Below are positions 6,877 to 16,872 of a stretch of DNA of 34,901 nucleotides, piece by piece; position 1 is the stretch's first letter, and each line of letters begins with the position of its first letter. The position numbers and the translations under genes are program-made. Below the pieces are notes generated by a model that was not told the origin of the DNA, searched no databases, and saw only the letters and a list, made by a program, of their open reading frames with translations. Source of the DNA: Candidatus Coatesiibacteriota bacterium (GTDB lineage: Bacteria; RBG-13-66-14); assembly GCA_014728185.1 (NCBI GenBank), contig WJMB01000027.1:1-34901 (forward strand), read 5' to 3'.

Positions 6877-7347
6877 ATGTCCCGCAGGCAGAAAGTCACC
6901 CGTCGCAAGCTCGATCCCGATCCCGTGCACGGCTCCGAGCTGGTCACCCGCTTCATCAACAACCTGATGCTCGACGGCAAGCGCTCCACGGCGGAAAATA
7001 TCTTCTACGGTGCCCTGGAGCTCGTCGAGAAGAAGACGGGCAAGGAAGGCGTCAAGGTCTTCTACGACGCCCTCAAGAACGTCAAGCCGACCCTCGAGGT
7101 CAAGAGCCGCCGCATCGGCGGGGCCACCTACCAGGTGCCCCTGGAGGTCTCGCCCGAGCGCAAGACCACCCTGGCCATCCGCTGGATGATCAGCTTCTCT
7201 CGCAAGCGCAAAGAGCACGGCATGATCAACAAGCTGGCCATGGAGTTCATCGACGCCCACAACGGCGTCGGCGCCAGCGTCAAGAAACGCGAGGACACGC
7301 ACCGCATGGCCGAGGCAAACAAGGCCTTCGCCCACTTCCGCGTGTAA
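6877..7347 (+). CDS. rpsG: 30S ribosomal protein S7
   Basis: The 156-residue product matches bacterial S7, the primary 16S rRNA 3'-domain binder of the 30S head. It shows SRRQKVTRRKLDPDPVHGSELVTRFIN, LMLDGKRSTAENIFYGAL, VKPTLEVKSRRIGGATYQVPLEV and the C-terminal KKREDTHRMAEANKAFAHFRV. It follows rpsL by 3 nt and is co-transcribed. An unusually long 774-nt gap separates it from fusA. Confidence 0.99.
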   Translation: MSRRQKVTRRKLDPDPVHGSELVTRFINNLMLDGKRSTAENIFYGALELVEKKTGKEGVKVFYDALKNVKPTLEVKSRRIGGATYQVPLEVSPERKTTLAIRWMISFSRKRKEHGMINKLAMEFIDAHNGVGASVKKREDTHRMAEANKAFAHFRV

Positions 7348-8121
7348 CCCTCGGCAACACCGTAACACCGAACGACGACACCCCGATCCCGTCCCCCCTC
7401 CAACCGCGGGGACACCACCCGGGGAAGAGCGCGGTCCCGCCTGCGCGGCGGGAAACCCCGCTCCCCCATCTCCCAGAGCCGGGTGGGCTGGTCTGGGGGC
7501 CGTGGGAAAACGGGCGCGATTCGAGCCCCGTCCCTTCCCGATTGGCCTGGTACCGGCCGTAATCAAGCCCCGCTAAGGCCGTCGTGCCGCCGCCCCGGCG
7601 GATAACCACGGCCGACAAGGGGTCCCGGAAGCAGGTGGACTGGTACCGAAGGGTGCGCCTACAGAGGGCTTGAACAGTCCCGGGCGCGACACCCCGTCGG
7701 TTCGACAAATCCAGACCGCCGCCTGCCCGCCCAGGCGGGCTGGTATAGCCCGGCCCGTTCCACGCTTCGTCGAGACCACCGCGAGACCAACGCGTGTTGA
7801 GCCCCCTTAAGGTAAGGGGGAAGGTCCACGACGCTGGAACACCCTCCGCGCCCTTCCCTGACTTTCCTTGGGTAAGTGCGGATGAGCGAGTGCGGAGCCG
7901 CCGACCGGCGAAGCATCGAGCCGGCGCTATGCCGACCAGCCTCGGCCTCGATCCGCCCCGCGAGGGCGATCCAAACTCCAGTCCGTATCCGAGCGACACC
8001 GGCGTTTCGCGCAACGTCCGCGCAACGGCGTATTGCTCCGGCTATGCCCGCCTCCGGCGAAGAAGCTCCGGCGACGGTCCGCCGCGGTTCCAACACGGCC
8101 GAAAGCGGTTTGAGGTCCAGC
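7348..8121 (+). other. Long non-coding leader before fusA, rich in hairpins
   Basis: No protein-like ORF is evident across these 774 nt. Visible structures include CCCGCC/GGCGGG (7436–7452), GGGCT/AGCCC (7737–7751) and the perfect 8-bp CCCCCTTA/TAAGGGGG (7802–7820). The motif CTGGT, usually in a GGNCTGGTA context, recurs at 7488, 7547, 7640 and 7740. It resembles the units of the tandem array after tRNA-Ser at 29154. The frame of fusA is open back to 7876 but that stretch has no EF-G similarity. Confidence 0.5.
7802..7820 (+). repeat. Perfect 8-bp hairpin in fusA leader
   Basis: CCCCCTTA (7802–7809), loop AGG, TAAGGGGG (7813–7820). It lies about 300 nt before the fusA start with no T-run after it, so a regulatory or processing hairpin is more likely than a terminator. 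Confidence 0.55.
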
Positions 8122-10191
8122 GTGTCCGAGAATCCAGCCAAACAGACCGCCGCCATCGCCAGGGTGCGCAACGTGGGCATCACCGCCCACATCGACGCTG
8201 GCAAGACCACGCTGACCGAGCGAATCCTTTACTACACGGGCAAGACACACAAGATCGGCGAGGTTCACGACGGGGCCGCCGAGATGGACTGGATGGAGCA
8301 GGAGAAGGAACGCGGCATCACCATCACCTCTGCCGCCACCACCTGCTTCTGGCGTGACCACCGCATCAACATCATCGACACCCCGGGTCACGTCGACTTC
8401 ACCGTCGAGGTGGAGCGCTCTTTGAGAGTTCTGGACGGCGCGGTGGGCGTCTTCTGCGCCGTGGCCGGGGTCCAGCCCCAGTCCGAGACCGTCTGGCGCC
8501 AGGCCGCCCGCTACGGCGTGCCCCGCCTGGCCGTGGTCAACAAGATGGACCGCGTCGGCGCCTCCTACGACCGCGTCCTGGACGACCTGGTCGCCAAGCT
8601 CGACGCCTCGCCGGCGCCGCTGACCATCCCCCTGGGCGCCGAGGAGACCTTTCGCGGGATCATCGACCTGGTCACCCTGGAGCGCGTCGAGTTCGGCGGC
8701 GATTTGGGCCTCGAGGTCCGGCGCTCGCCCCTGGACGACGAAGAGGCCGCCCTGGCCGCGCCCTACCGGGAACGCCTGGTCGAGGTCGCCTGCGACTTCG
8801 ACGACGCCCTGATGGAGGACTACCTCCACGGCCGGGACCCGGAGCCCGCGCGTCTCGTCTCCGCGCTGCGCACCGGCACTCTGGCCTGCGGGCTGCACCC
8901 GGTGCTGGCCGCCAGCGCCCTGCGCAACAAGGGCGTCCAGCCCGTCCTCGACTACGTCGTCGAGCTGCTGCCCAGTCCCCTGGACCGCGGCGCCGTCACC
9001 GGGCTCAACCCCGACTCCGGCGAGCGCGAGACCCGGGAGCCCGATCCCGATCAGCCGGCCACGGCCTATGTCTTCAAGACGGCCACCGACCCCTTCGTCG
9101 GCAAGCTGACCTTCTTCCGGACCTACGCCGGCACCCTGGGCGTCAAAGACAAGCTGCTCAACAGCCACACCGGACGCCAGGTGCGCATCAACCGGCTGCT
9201 CGAGATGCACGCCAACAAGAAGCACGACGTCAAGAGCCTGGGACCCGGGGAGATCGGCGCCGCCGTGGGTCTCAAGGGCTGCCGAACCAACGACACCCTC
9301 TGCGACCCCGCCGCTCCGTTGATCCTGGGCGAGATCGACTTCCCCGAGCCCGTGGTCCGCGTGGCCATCGAGCCCCGCTCCACCGAGGACGAGAAGAAGC
9401 TCGAGGGGGCCCTCGAGGAGCTGGCCGCCGACGATCCGACCTTCACCGCCCACGAGGACGCCGAGACGGGCCAGCGGATCATCTCCGGGATGGGCGAGCT
9501 GCACCTGGAGATCATCGTCGACCGGCTCAAGCGCGAATTCAAGGTCGGCTGCCGCGTCGGCGAGCCCCAGATCGCCTACAAGGAATCCGTCGCCTCCGCC
9601 GCCGTCGGCTCCTTCACCCTCGACCAGCTCCTCGGCGGCAAGCGCCAGTACGCCCGGGTCGAGGTGCGCGTCTCCCCGGCCGAGCCCGGCGAGGGCTTCT
9701 CCTTCTCCGGAACCGTCGACGGCCTGCCCCGCCTCTACCGCGAGGCCGCCGCCGCCGGCTGCCGCCAGGGGATGTACTCCGGCCCCACCGCCGGTTACCC
9801 GATGATCGACGTCCGCGCCGAACTCACCGGGGCCGACTTCGATGACGAGGCCTCCAGCGAAGAGGTCTTCCAGGCCGCCGCCTTCCGGGCCTTCCACGCG
9901 GCCTGCCAGAAGGCCGACCCCCGGGTTTTCGAACCGTTGATGCTCCTGGAGATAACCTGTCCCGAGGACTTCGTCGGCAACGTGATGAAAGACCTCGTCA
10001 CCCGCAAGGGCCAGATCCTGGAAACCCGGGTCCAGGCCGGCGCCCAGGTCGTCGACGCCCTGGTGCCACTCTCGCGGATGTTCGGCTACGCCACCACCTT
10101 GCGCTCGCTGACCCAGGGCCGCGCCGCCCACCATATGCAGTTCGAGCGCTACGAGCCCGTCCCCGAGGACGCCGAGGGCCGCTGGTGGTAG
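8122..10191 (+). CDS. fusA: Translation elongation factor G
   Basis: The 689-residue product is a full-length EF-G, the GTPase that drives ribosomal translocation. G motifs are AHIDAGKTT (22–30), DTPGH (86–90) and NKMD (140–143). RGITITSAAT forms switch I, and the C-terminal domains include GMGELHLEIIVDRLKREF and MFGYATTLRSLTQGRA. GTG at 8122 is chosen because the EF-G N-terminus begins there and GAGGT (8112–8116) is spaced 5 nt upstream. The open frame extends to 7876 without similarity. It sits in the str operon before tuf but is bounded by long gaps on both sides. Confidence 0.98.
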   Translation: MSENPAKQTAAIARVRNVGITAHIDAGKTTLTERILYYTGKTHKIGEVHDGAAEMDWMEQEKERGITITSAATTCFWRDHRINIIDTPGHVDFTVEVERSLRVLDGAVGVFCAVAGVQPQSETVWRQAARYGVPRLAVVNKMDRVGASYDRVLDDLVAKLDASPAPLTIPLGAEETFRGIIDLVTLERVEFGGDLGLEVRRSPLDDEEAALAAPYRERLVEVACDFDDALMEDYLHGRDPEPARLVSALRTGTLACGLHPVLAASALRNKGVQPVLDYVVELLPSPLDRGAVTGLNPDSGERETREPDPDQPATAYVFKTATDPFVGKLTFFRTYAGTLGVKDKLLNSHTGRQVRINRLLEMHANKKHDVKSLGPGEIGAAVGLKGCRTNDTLCDPAAPLILGEIDFPEPVVRVAIEPRSTEDEKKLEGALEELAADDPTFTAHEDAETGQRIISGMGELHLEIIVDRLKREFKVGCRVGEPQIAYKESVASAAVGSFTLDQLLGGKRQYARVEVRVSPAEPGEGFSFSGTVDGLPRLYREAAAAGCRQGMYSGPTAGYPMIDVRAELTGADFDDEASSEEVFQAAAFRAFHAACQKADPRVFEPLMLLEITCPEDFVGNVMKDLVTRKGQILETRVQAGAQVVDALVPLSRMFGYATTLRSLTQGRAAHHMQFERYEPVPEDAEGRWW

Positions 10192-10307
10192 CCCGGCCGC
10201 TGGAGCGCCGGACCCGCCCGAGATTCCGTTCCGGTCCCATTCAGGGGTGAGGGCTCCACGCAGAGCGAGCGGTGCGTTGAGCGGCGTAAATGCACCCGCA
10301 GGATAGC

Positions 10308-10337
10308 TTTACTTTGCCGCGCGGACTGTGTTATATT
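10308..10337 (+). promoter_or_regulatory. Promoter before tuf with extended −10
   Basis: TTTACT (10308–10313) is followed by an 18-nt spacer and TATATT (10332–10337), preceded by TGT, an extended −10 arrangement. It lies 280 nt upstream of tuf in the 425-nt fusA–tuf gap. It would allow tuf and the S10 genes to be expressed independently of the str promoter. The resulting leader (about 10345–10616) has no recognisable gene. Confidence 0.7.
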
Positions 10338-10616
10338 CTCCGCCCTTTGCCCAGGCGCCCGATGAACGGCGCCCCGGGCCGAATCGTCATCGGCCGTATT
10401 TCGATCCGTCGGCGGCGAAGCGAGCGGAAGAACGAAATCCCCCGGGCTGCGAGATAACGATAGGGACCTGGATCGGAAACGACGGGAACCACAGGCAGGA
10501 GCCGGGGTTTGAGTGAGATGCACTTGAAGACACGTAAAACAGGAAAAGGACAAGAGAGCGAGAAGTCCTAGCGCCCGTTACCACCAGGCTAACCGCCATT
10601 ACCAGGAGATTTGAAG

Positions 10617-11819
<1,203 letters not shown>

Positions 11820-11887
11820 ACGGCAAGCAAACGGCAAGGATAGCCACAAGCGTTTCCGGTTGTGTCGGGGAACGCATGAAAAGCGGG

Positions 11888-11926
11888 ACCGGCGGCGGAA
11901 CAGTCCGCAGGAACAACGCCGCCGGT
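11888..11926 (+). promoter_or_regulatory. Hairpin in tuf–rpsJ gap (S10 leader candidate)
   Basis: ACCGGCGGCG (11888–11897) and CGCCGCCGGT (11917–11926) form a perfect 10-bp stem with a 19-nt loop, 57 nt upstream of rpsJ. No T-run follows. It occupies the position of the S10 leader, where L4 autoregulates the operon in Escherichia coli; L4 binding here is only a hypothesis. Confidence 0.5.
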
Positions 11927-11982
11927 TCACCCCCACCGGCAACGCGAAACAGCAACCGTTTCCCACAAGCGTAAGAAGGGCC

Positions 11983-12294
11983 ATGGCCACCAGCGACAAG
12001 ATACGCATCCGGCTGCGGGCTTACGATCACCGCCTGCTGGACAAGTCCGTGGAGAACATCGTGGAGACCGTGCGCACCACCGGCGCCGAGATCGTCGGTC
12101 CGGTACCGCTGCCCACGCGGATCCACCGCTTCACGGTCAACCGCTCCCCCCACGTCAACAAGAAATCGCGCGAGCAGTTCGAGATGCGCATCCACAAGCG
12201 CTTGATCGACATCCTCAAGCCCACCGCGGAGACCACCGACGCCCTGATGCGTCTGGACCTGCCCGCCGGGGTGGACGTCGACATCAAGCTGTAG
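11983..12294 (+). CDS. rpsJ: 30S ribosomal protein S10
   Basis: The 103-residue product has normal S10 length. It carries KIRIRLRAYDHRLLDKSVENIVET, GPVPLPTRIHRFTVNRSPHVNKKSREQFEMRIHKRLIDI and the DLPAGVDVDIKL C-terminus. S10 sits in the 30S head, and as NusE joins transcription antitermination complexes. ATG at 11983 follows GAAGGG; the frame is open upstream to 11860 without S10 similarity. First gene of the S10 segment. Confidence 0.99.
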   Translation: MATSDKIRIRLRAYDHRLLDKSVENIVETVRTTGAEIVGPVPLPTRIHRFTVNRSPHVNKKSREQFEMRIHKRLIDILKPTAETTDALMRLDLPAGVDVDIKL

Positions 12295-12321
12295 CGGACG
12301 CCAAGCGCCAGGAGAACAGCA

Positions 12322-12942
12322 GTGCTCAAGGGACTAATCGGACGCAAGCTGGGAATGACCCAGATCTACCACGAGGACACGCTGATACCGGTGACCGTCC
12401 TCGAACTGGGCCCCTGCACCGTCACCGCCGTACGCACCCCGGACCGCAACGGTTACTCGGCGGTCCAGGTGGGCTACGGCGCGGCCAAAGAGAAAAAGCT
12501 CTCCAAACCGCTGCGCGGGCAGTTCGCCAAGGTCGGCGTGGAGCCCCGCAACTGGCTCGTCGAGCTGCCCTGCGACGCCGAGGACGCTTACGAGGCCGGC
12601 CAGACCTTCGACGTGGGCATCTTCGCCGAGGTGCAGTCCGTCGACATCAGCGGCCGGACCAAGGGCCGGGGCTTCGCCGGCAACGTCAAGCGCCACGGCT
12701 TCGCCGGCGGTCCCAAGACCCACGGCAGCAAGTTCCACCGCGCGCCGGGCTCCATCGGCGCCTGCGCCTGGCCCTCCAAGGTCGTCAAGGGCAAGCGGAT
12801 GGCCGGCCACTTCGGCGACGAGAACTTCACCGTGCGCAATCTGAAGGTCGTCCGGGTGGACGCCGAGAACAATCTGCTCTACGTCAAGGGCGCCGTCCCC
12901 GGCGCCAAGGGCGGACGCATCGTCGTCCGCGTACGGGGTTAA
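12322..12942 (+). CDS. rplC: 50S ribosomal protein L3
   Basis: The 206-residue product matches L3, an early 23S rRNA assembly protein whose loop approaches the peptidyl transferase centre. Signatures are GLIGRKLGMTQIY at the start, KGRGFAGNVKRHGFAGGPKTHGSKFHRAPGSIG and KVVKGKRMAGHFG. The loop reads GSIGACAWPSKV, so the glutamine methylated in E. coli is absent, as in many phyla. The start is GTG at 12322 with GGAG 7 nt upstream. It lies 2 nt before rplD. Confidence 0.98.
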   Translation: MLKGLIGRKLGMTQIYHEDTLIPVTVLELGPCTVTAVRTPDRNGYSAVQVGYGAAKEKKLSKPLRGQFAKVGVEPRNWLVELPCDAEDAYEAGQTFDVGIFAEVQSVDISGRTKGRGFAGNVKRHGFAGGPKTHGSKFHRAPGSIGACAWPSKVVKGKRMAGHFGDENFTVRNLKVVRVDAENNLLYVKGAVPGAKGGRIVVRVRG

Positions 12943-12944
12943 CC

Positions 12945-13562
12945 ATGCTGACACTGGACGTTTACAACCGCGAGGGCGAGAAGGTCGACTCCCTGGAACT
13001 CCCCCTGGAGCCCCTCGATGAGCCCACGCTCACCGTTTCCAACGCCGTGCGCGCCCATCTGGCCAACCGGCGCAGCGGCACCGCCTCGACCAAGACCCGG
13101 GCCGAGGTCCGCGGCGGCGGGCGCAAGCCCTGGCGTCAGAAGGGCACCGGCCGCGCCCGCCACGGCTCCCGGCGCAGCCCCATCTGGCGCACCGGCGGGA
13201 TCATCTTCGGCCCCCGGCCCCGCGACTATTCGCAGAGGCTGCCCAAGAAGGTCCGGCGGCGCGCCCTTTACGAGGCGCTGGGTTTCCGCTCCACCAGCAT
13301 CCGCATCGTCGACGAGCTCGAGATGAACGAGCCCAAGACCCGGGAAATCTACCGGGTGCTGGGCAACCTCGAGGCCCGGCGCAAGCCCCTGTTGGTGACC
13401 GTGGACTCCGACCGGACCCTCTGGAAGTCCTGCCGCAACATCCCGGGCTGCCGCCTGACCCGGGTCGCCGATCTCAACCCCCATCTGGTGCTCTGGCACG
13501 AGAATCTGATCTTCACCCGCCCGGCCGCCGAGGCCCTGGCGCAGCGATTGAAGGCGGTGTAG
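12945..13562 (+). CDS. rplD: 50S ribosomal protein L4
   Basis: The 205-residue product carries the L4 exit-tunnel loop signature (TRAEVRGGGRKPWRQKGTGRARHGSRRSPIWRTGG, about 56–85), then FGPRPRDYSQRLPKKVRRRAL. L4 lines the nascent-chain tunnel and is the S10 operon repressor in enterobacteria. It is tightly spaced: 2 nt after rplC and 1 nt before rplW. Confidence 0.98.
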   Translation: MLTLDVYNREGEKVDSLELPLEPLDEPTLTVSNAVRAHLANRRSGTASTKTRAEVRGGGRKPWRQKGTGRARHGSRRSPIWRTGGIIFGPRPRDYSQRLPKKVRRRALYEALGFRSTSIRIVDELEMNEPKTREIYRVLGNLEARRKPLLVTVDSDRTLWKSCRNIPGCRLTRVADLNPHLVLWHENLIFTRPAAEALAQRLKAV

Positions 13563-13563
13563 C

Positions 13564-13854
13564 ATGAGAGAGCCCCACGAAATCCTGCTCAGCCCCGTCG
13601 TGGGCGACAAGGCCGCCGATCAGCGCGAGGGTCAGAACAAGTATCACTTCGTGGTCATCGGCGACGCCAACAAGATCGAGATCAAGCACGCCGTCGAGCA
13701 GGCCTTCAAGGTCAAGGTGGTCCGGGTCAACACGGCCAACTTCCCCGGCAAGAAGCGCCGCGTGCGCTTCAAGGAAGGCCGCACGGCGGCCTACAAGAAG
13801 GCCATCGTCACCCTGGCCCCGGACAACCGGATCAATATCTTCGAAAACGCCTGA
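13564..13854 (+). CDS. rplW: 50S ribosomal protein L23
   Basis: The 96-residue product fits L23. It has ILLSPVVGDKAAD, NKYHFVVIGDANKIEIKHAVEQAFKVKVVRVNTANFPGKKRR and KKAIVTLAPDNRINIFE. L23 lies at the exit tunnel mouth and docks trigger factor, SRP and the Sec translocon. It starts 1 nt after the rplD stop, so translation is likely coupled. Confidence 0.98.
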   Translation: MREPHEILLSPVVGDKAADQREGQNKYHFVVIGDANKIEIKHAVEQAFKVKVVRVNTANFPGKKRRVRFKEGRTAAYKKAIVTLAPDNRINIFENA

Positions 13855-13876
13855 TCGATCCCGCGAGGAGAGTGCA

Positions 13877-14740
13877 ATGCCAGTCAAGAAGATGAAGCCG
13901 ACCTCGTCGGGTACCCGCCACGCCAGCCGCCTGGTGGTGGAGGAGCTCTCCAAGGAGCGCTCCCCCAAGGCGCTGCGCAAGGCCAAGAAGCGCACCAACG
14001 GCCGCAACAACACCGGCCGGATCACGATGCGCCGACGCGGCGGCGGACACAAGCGCCAACTGCGCACCGTCGACTTCAAGCGCAACAAGGACGGTGTCCC
14101 CGGCGTCGTCGCCGCCATCGACTACGATCCCAACCGCTCGGCCAACCTGGCCCGCGTCAAATATCTGGACGGCGAGTGGCGCTACATTCTGCACCCGCGC
14201 AACGTCAAGGTCGGCGACACCGTCATCAGCGGCGAGATCGCCGAGGTCAAGCCGGGTAACGCCATGCCCCTGCGCTCGATCCCCCTGGGCCAGTTGGTCC
14301 ACTGCGTCGAGCTCAAGCCGGGCAAGGGCGGGCAGTTGGCGCGCAGCGCCGGCTCCTGGGCCCGTCTGGCCGCCAAGGAGGGCGACTGGGGCCACCTGCG
14401 TCTGCCCTCGGGCGAGGTCCGTCTGGTCAACCTGGCCTGCCGGGCCACCATCGGTCAGGTCGCCCTGTCCGAGAAGAACCAGGTCGTGCTGGGCAAGGCC
14501 GGACGCAAGCGCTGGCTAGGGCGCCGCCCCAAGGTGCGCGGTGTCTCGATGAACCCCGTCGACCACCCCCACGGCGGCGGCGAGGGCCGCACCGCCGGCG
14601 GTCGCCACCCCGTCTCGCCCTGGGGCAAGCTGACCAAGGGCAAGCGCACCCGCAAGAAGACCAACCGCTACGTGGTGCTGGGCCGCCGTCGCGGCAAGCA
14701 GGCCGGCGCCCGGGTCAAGGGCCAGGTCAAGAGCTCCTGA
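13877..14740 (+). CDS. rplB: 50S ribosomal protein L2
   Basis: The 287-residue product is L2, needed for subunit association and peptidyl transferase assembly. It carries KRTNGRNNTGRITMRRRGGGHKR, AAIDYDPNRSANLARVKYLDGEWRYIL, RSAGSWARL and the conserved MNPVDHPHGGGEGRTAGGRHPVSPWG with the essential histidine. The C-terminus is slightly longer and very basic. GCGAGGAG lies upstream of the ATG. Confidence 0.99.
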   Translation: MPVKKMKPTSSGTRHASRLVVEELSKERSPKALRKAKKRTNGRNNTGRITMRRRGGGHKRQLRTVDFKRNKDGVPGVVAAIDYDPNRSANLARVKYLDGEWRYILHPRNVKVGDTVISGEIAEVKPGNAMPLRSIPLGQLVHCVELKPGKGGQLARSAGSWARLAAKEGDWGHLRLPSGEVRLVNLACRATIGQVALSEKNQVVLGKAGRKRWLGRRPKVRGVSMNPVDHPHGGGEGRTAGGRHPVSPWGKLTKGKRTRKKTNRYVVLGRRRGKQAGARVKGQVKSS

Positions 14741-14821
14741 GGAGACTCGCCGCGGACAGCCATGAGCCGGACCCCGCACTCCGTTCCGTAGCGTTAAAAC
14801 AACCATCACGAGGACCAGCCG

Positions 14822-15106
14822 ATGTCGCGTTCTATCAAGAAGGGGCCCTTCGTAGACCCCAAACTGTTGGCCAAGATAGAGGAACTCAACCGGACCGGCG
14901 AGCGCAAGGTCATCCGCACCTGGGCCAGGCGCTCAACGATTCCGCCCGAGTTCATCCGCCACACCATCGCGGTCTACAACGGCCGCAAGCACATCCCGGT
15001 CTACATCACCGAAGAGATGGTGGGCCACAAGCTGGGCGAGTTCGCCCCCACCCGGACCTTCCGCTCCCACGGCGGCAGGGGCGGGCGCTCCACGGCGCTG
15101 AAGTAG
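14822..15106 (+). CDS. rpsS: 30S ribosomal protein S19
   Basis: The 94-residue product has MSRSIKKGPFVDPKLLAKI, VIRTWARRSTIPPEFIRHTIAVYNGRKHIPVYITEEMVGHKLGEFAPTRTF, diagnostic of S19. It lies in the 30S head and contacts tRNA and S13. An 81-nt gap precedes it and an unusual 221-nt gap follows it before rplV, with no recognisable gene in either. Confidence 0.99.
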   Translation: MSRSIKKGPFVDPKLLAKIEELNRTGERKVIRTWARRSTIPPEFIRHTIAVYNGRKHIPVYITEEMVGHKLGEFAPTRTFRSHGGRGGRSTALK

Positions 15107-15327
15107 CCGAAGCAGCTGAGATTGCTGAAGTACGGCCGTTGGGTGATAGTCGCCATGAAAAACGCCCCGCCCGTCGCGACCGCCGAGTCCGCACTCGCCG
15201 TCCCGGGGGACTGGAACAAGCCGTACGACGATACACCAAGACCGACCTATACCCAGGATCAGCCCGGCCCCGCAGAAACATCGACCCGTCAGGGCGTCGG
15301 AAGCCCGGGAAAAAAGGATCTCCAACG

Positions 15328-15687
15328 ATGCTTGCCAGAATCAAATACGTGCGGATCTCCCCCTTCAAGCTGCGTCGCGTCGCCGACGTGGTCCGGGGCC
15401 GCAACGTCAACGAGGCCATCGCCCTTTTGGATCACATGCGGGGCGCCGGCGCGCCGATCATCGGCAAACTGCTGCGCTCTGCCCTGGCCAACGCCGCCTC
15501 CAACGATCTCGACGGCGTCCTCGACCTGGACTCCCTGGTTGTCAAGGAGATCCAGATCGATCAGGGGCCGACCCTCAAGCGCATTCGTTTCAAGGCCAAG
15601 GGCATGTTCGGCCGCATCCGCAAGCGGACCAGCAAGGCGATGGTCCGTCTGGCCGAGCCCGCAGCCGTCGCCCAAGACAGGGAGTAA
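15328..15687 (+). CDS. rplV: 50S ribosomal protein L22
   Basis: The 119-residue product matches L22, with KYVRISPFKLRRVADVVRGRNVNEAIALL, LLRSALANAASN and FKAKGMFGRIRKRTSKAMVRL. Its beta-hairpin lines the exit tunnel near the macrolide site. ATG at 15328 follows AAGGA by 9 nt. The frame is open to 15139, but that stretch is an Arg-rich GC-driven extension without similarity to L22. Confidence 0.97.
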   Translation: MLARIKYVRISPFKLRRVADVVRGRNVNEAIALLDHMRGAGAPIIGKLLRSALANAASNDLDGVLDLDSLVVKEIQIDQGPTLKRIRFKAKGMFGRIRKRTSKAMVRLAEPAAVAQDRE

Positions 15688-15693
15688 CAAGCG

Positions 15694-16431
15694 ATGGGAC
15701 AGAAGACCCACCCCACCGGATTCCGCCTGGGCTACATCAAGCCCTGGAAGTCCCGCTGGTTCGCCCGCGGCGACGTCTACCGCAAGCAGCTACACCAGGA
15801 CCTGCGGCTGCGCACGGAGCTCAAGCAGCGCTTCTACGGCGCCGGCATCAGCTCCATCGAGTTCGAGCGTCTGCCCAACCTGGTCACCATCATCCTGCGC
15901 AGCAGCCGCCCCGGGATCATCATCGGCCGCAAGGGCTCCCAGGTCAACGAGTTGCGTGACGAGCTGGCCGCCCGACTGGGCAAGCCGGTCAAGGTGCTCA
16001 TCGACGAGGTGCGCTCCCCGGAGACCGACGCCCAGCTCGTGGCCGAGAACGTCGCCCAGCAGCTCGAGAAGCGCATCAGCTTCCGCCGGGCGATGAAGAA
16101 GGTCCAGGAGGCCGCCCTGCGCCGCGGCGCCCAGGGGGTCAAGATCATCTGTTCGGGACGCCTGGGCGGCGCCGAGATGAGCCGCTCCGAGCGCTACATC
16201 TCCGGCCGCGTGCCCCTGCACACCCTGCGCGCCGACATCGACTTCGGCCTGGCCGAGGCCCGCACCACCGCCGGCCGCATCGGCGTCAAGGTCTGGATCT
16301 ACCACGGCGAGAAGCTGCCCGGCACCGAGGGACTCACCGGCGCCGAAATCAACGCCCCCCGCGGCGACGGCCACGGCCGACGCCGTCGGCCGCCCCGAGG
16401 CGACCGACGCGGCGGCGGTAAGAGGAGATAG
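15694..16431 (+). CDS. rpsC: 30S ribosomal protein S3
   Basis: The 245-residue product starts GQKTHPTGFRLGYIKPWKSRWFA. It contains the KH-domain GRKGSQVNELRDELAARLGK and the C-terminal domain RLGGAEMSRSERYISGRVPLHTLRADIDFGLAEARTTAGRIGVKVWIYHGE. S3 sits at the mRNA entry site. The last about 30 residues form a basic tail rich in Arg and Gly. It lies 6 nt after rplV and 2 nt before rplP. Confidence 0.99.
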   Translation: MGQKTHPTGFRLGYIKPWKSRWFARGDVYRKQLHQDLRLRTELKQRFYGAGISSIEFERLPNLVTIILRSSRPGIIIGRKGSQVNELRDELAARLGKPVKVLIDEVRSPETDAQLVAENVAQQLEKRISFRRAMKKVQEAALRRGAQGVKIICSGRLGGAEMSRSERYISGRVPLHTLRADIDFGLAEARTTAGRIGVKVWIYHGEKLPGTEGLTGAEINAPRGDGHGRRRRPPRGDRRGGGKRR

Positions 16432-16433
16432 CG

Positions 16434-16838
<405 letters not shown>

Positions 16839-16872
16839 ACCCGGCGGGGAGCCGGCAATTAAAGGAATCGTC

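Noticed and set aside
7876..8121. N-terminal extension of fusA in the same frame
   Set aside because: The extra 82 codons show no EF-G similarity, and GAGGT is well placed before GTG 8122, where the conserved protein begins.
7927..10134. 735-codon open frame on the minus strand opposite fusA
   Set aside because: It is a mirror of a highly biased GC-rich coding strand; the product is low-complexity Gly/Ala/Val/Asp-rich with no similarity, while fusA on the + strand is certain.
10328..10516. 62-codon ORF in the tuf leader
   Set aside because: Its start overlaps the promoter −10 region and its product is composition-driven with no similarity.
15139..15327. Upstream extension of rplV
   Set aside because: It is Arg-rich and unlike L22; ATG 15328 with AAGGA matches the family start.
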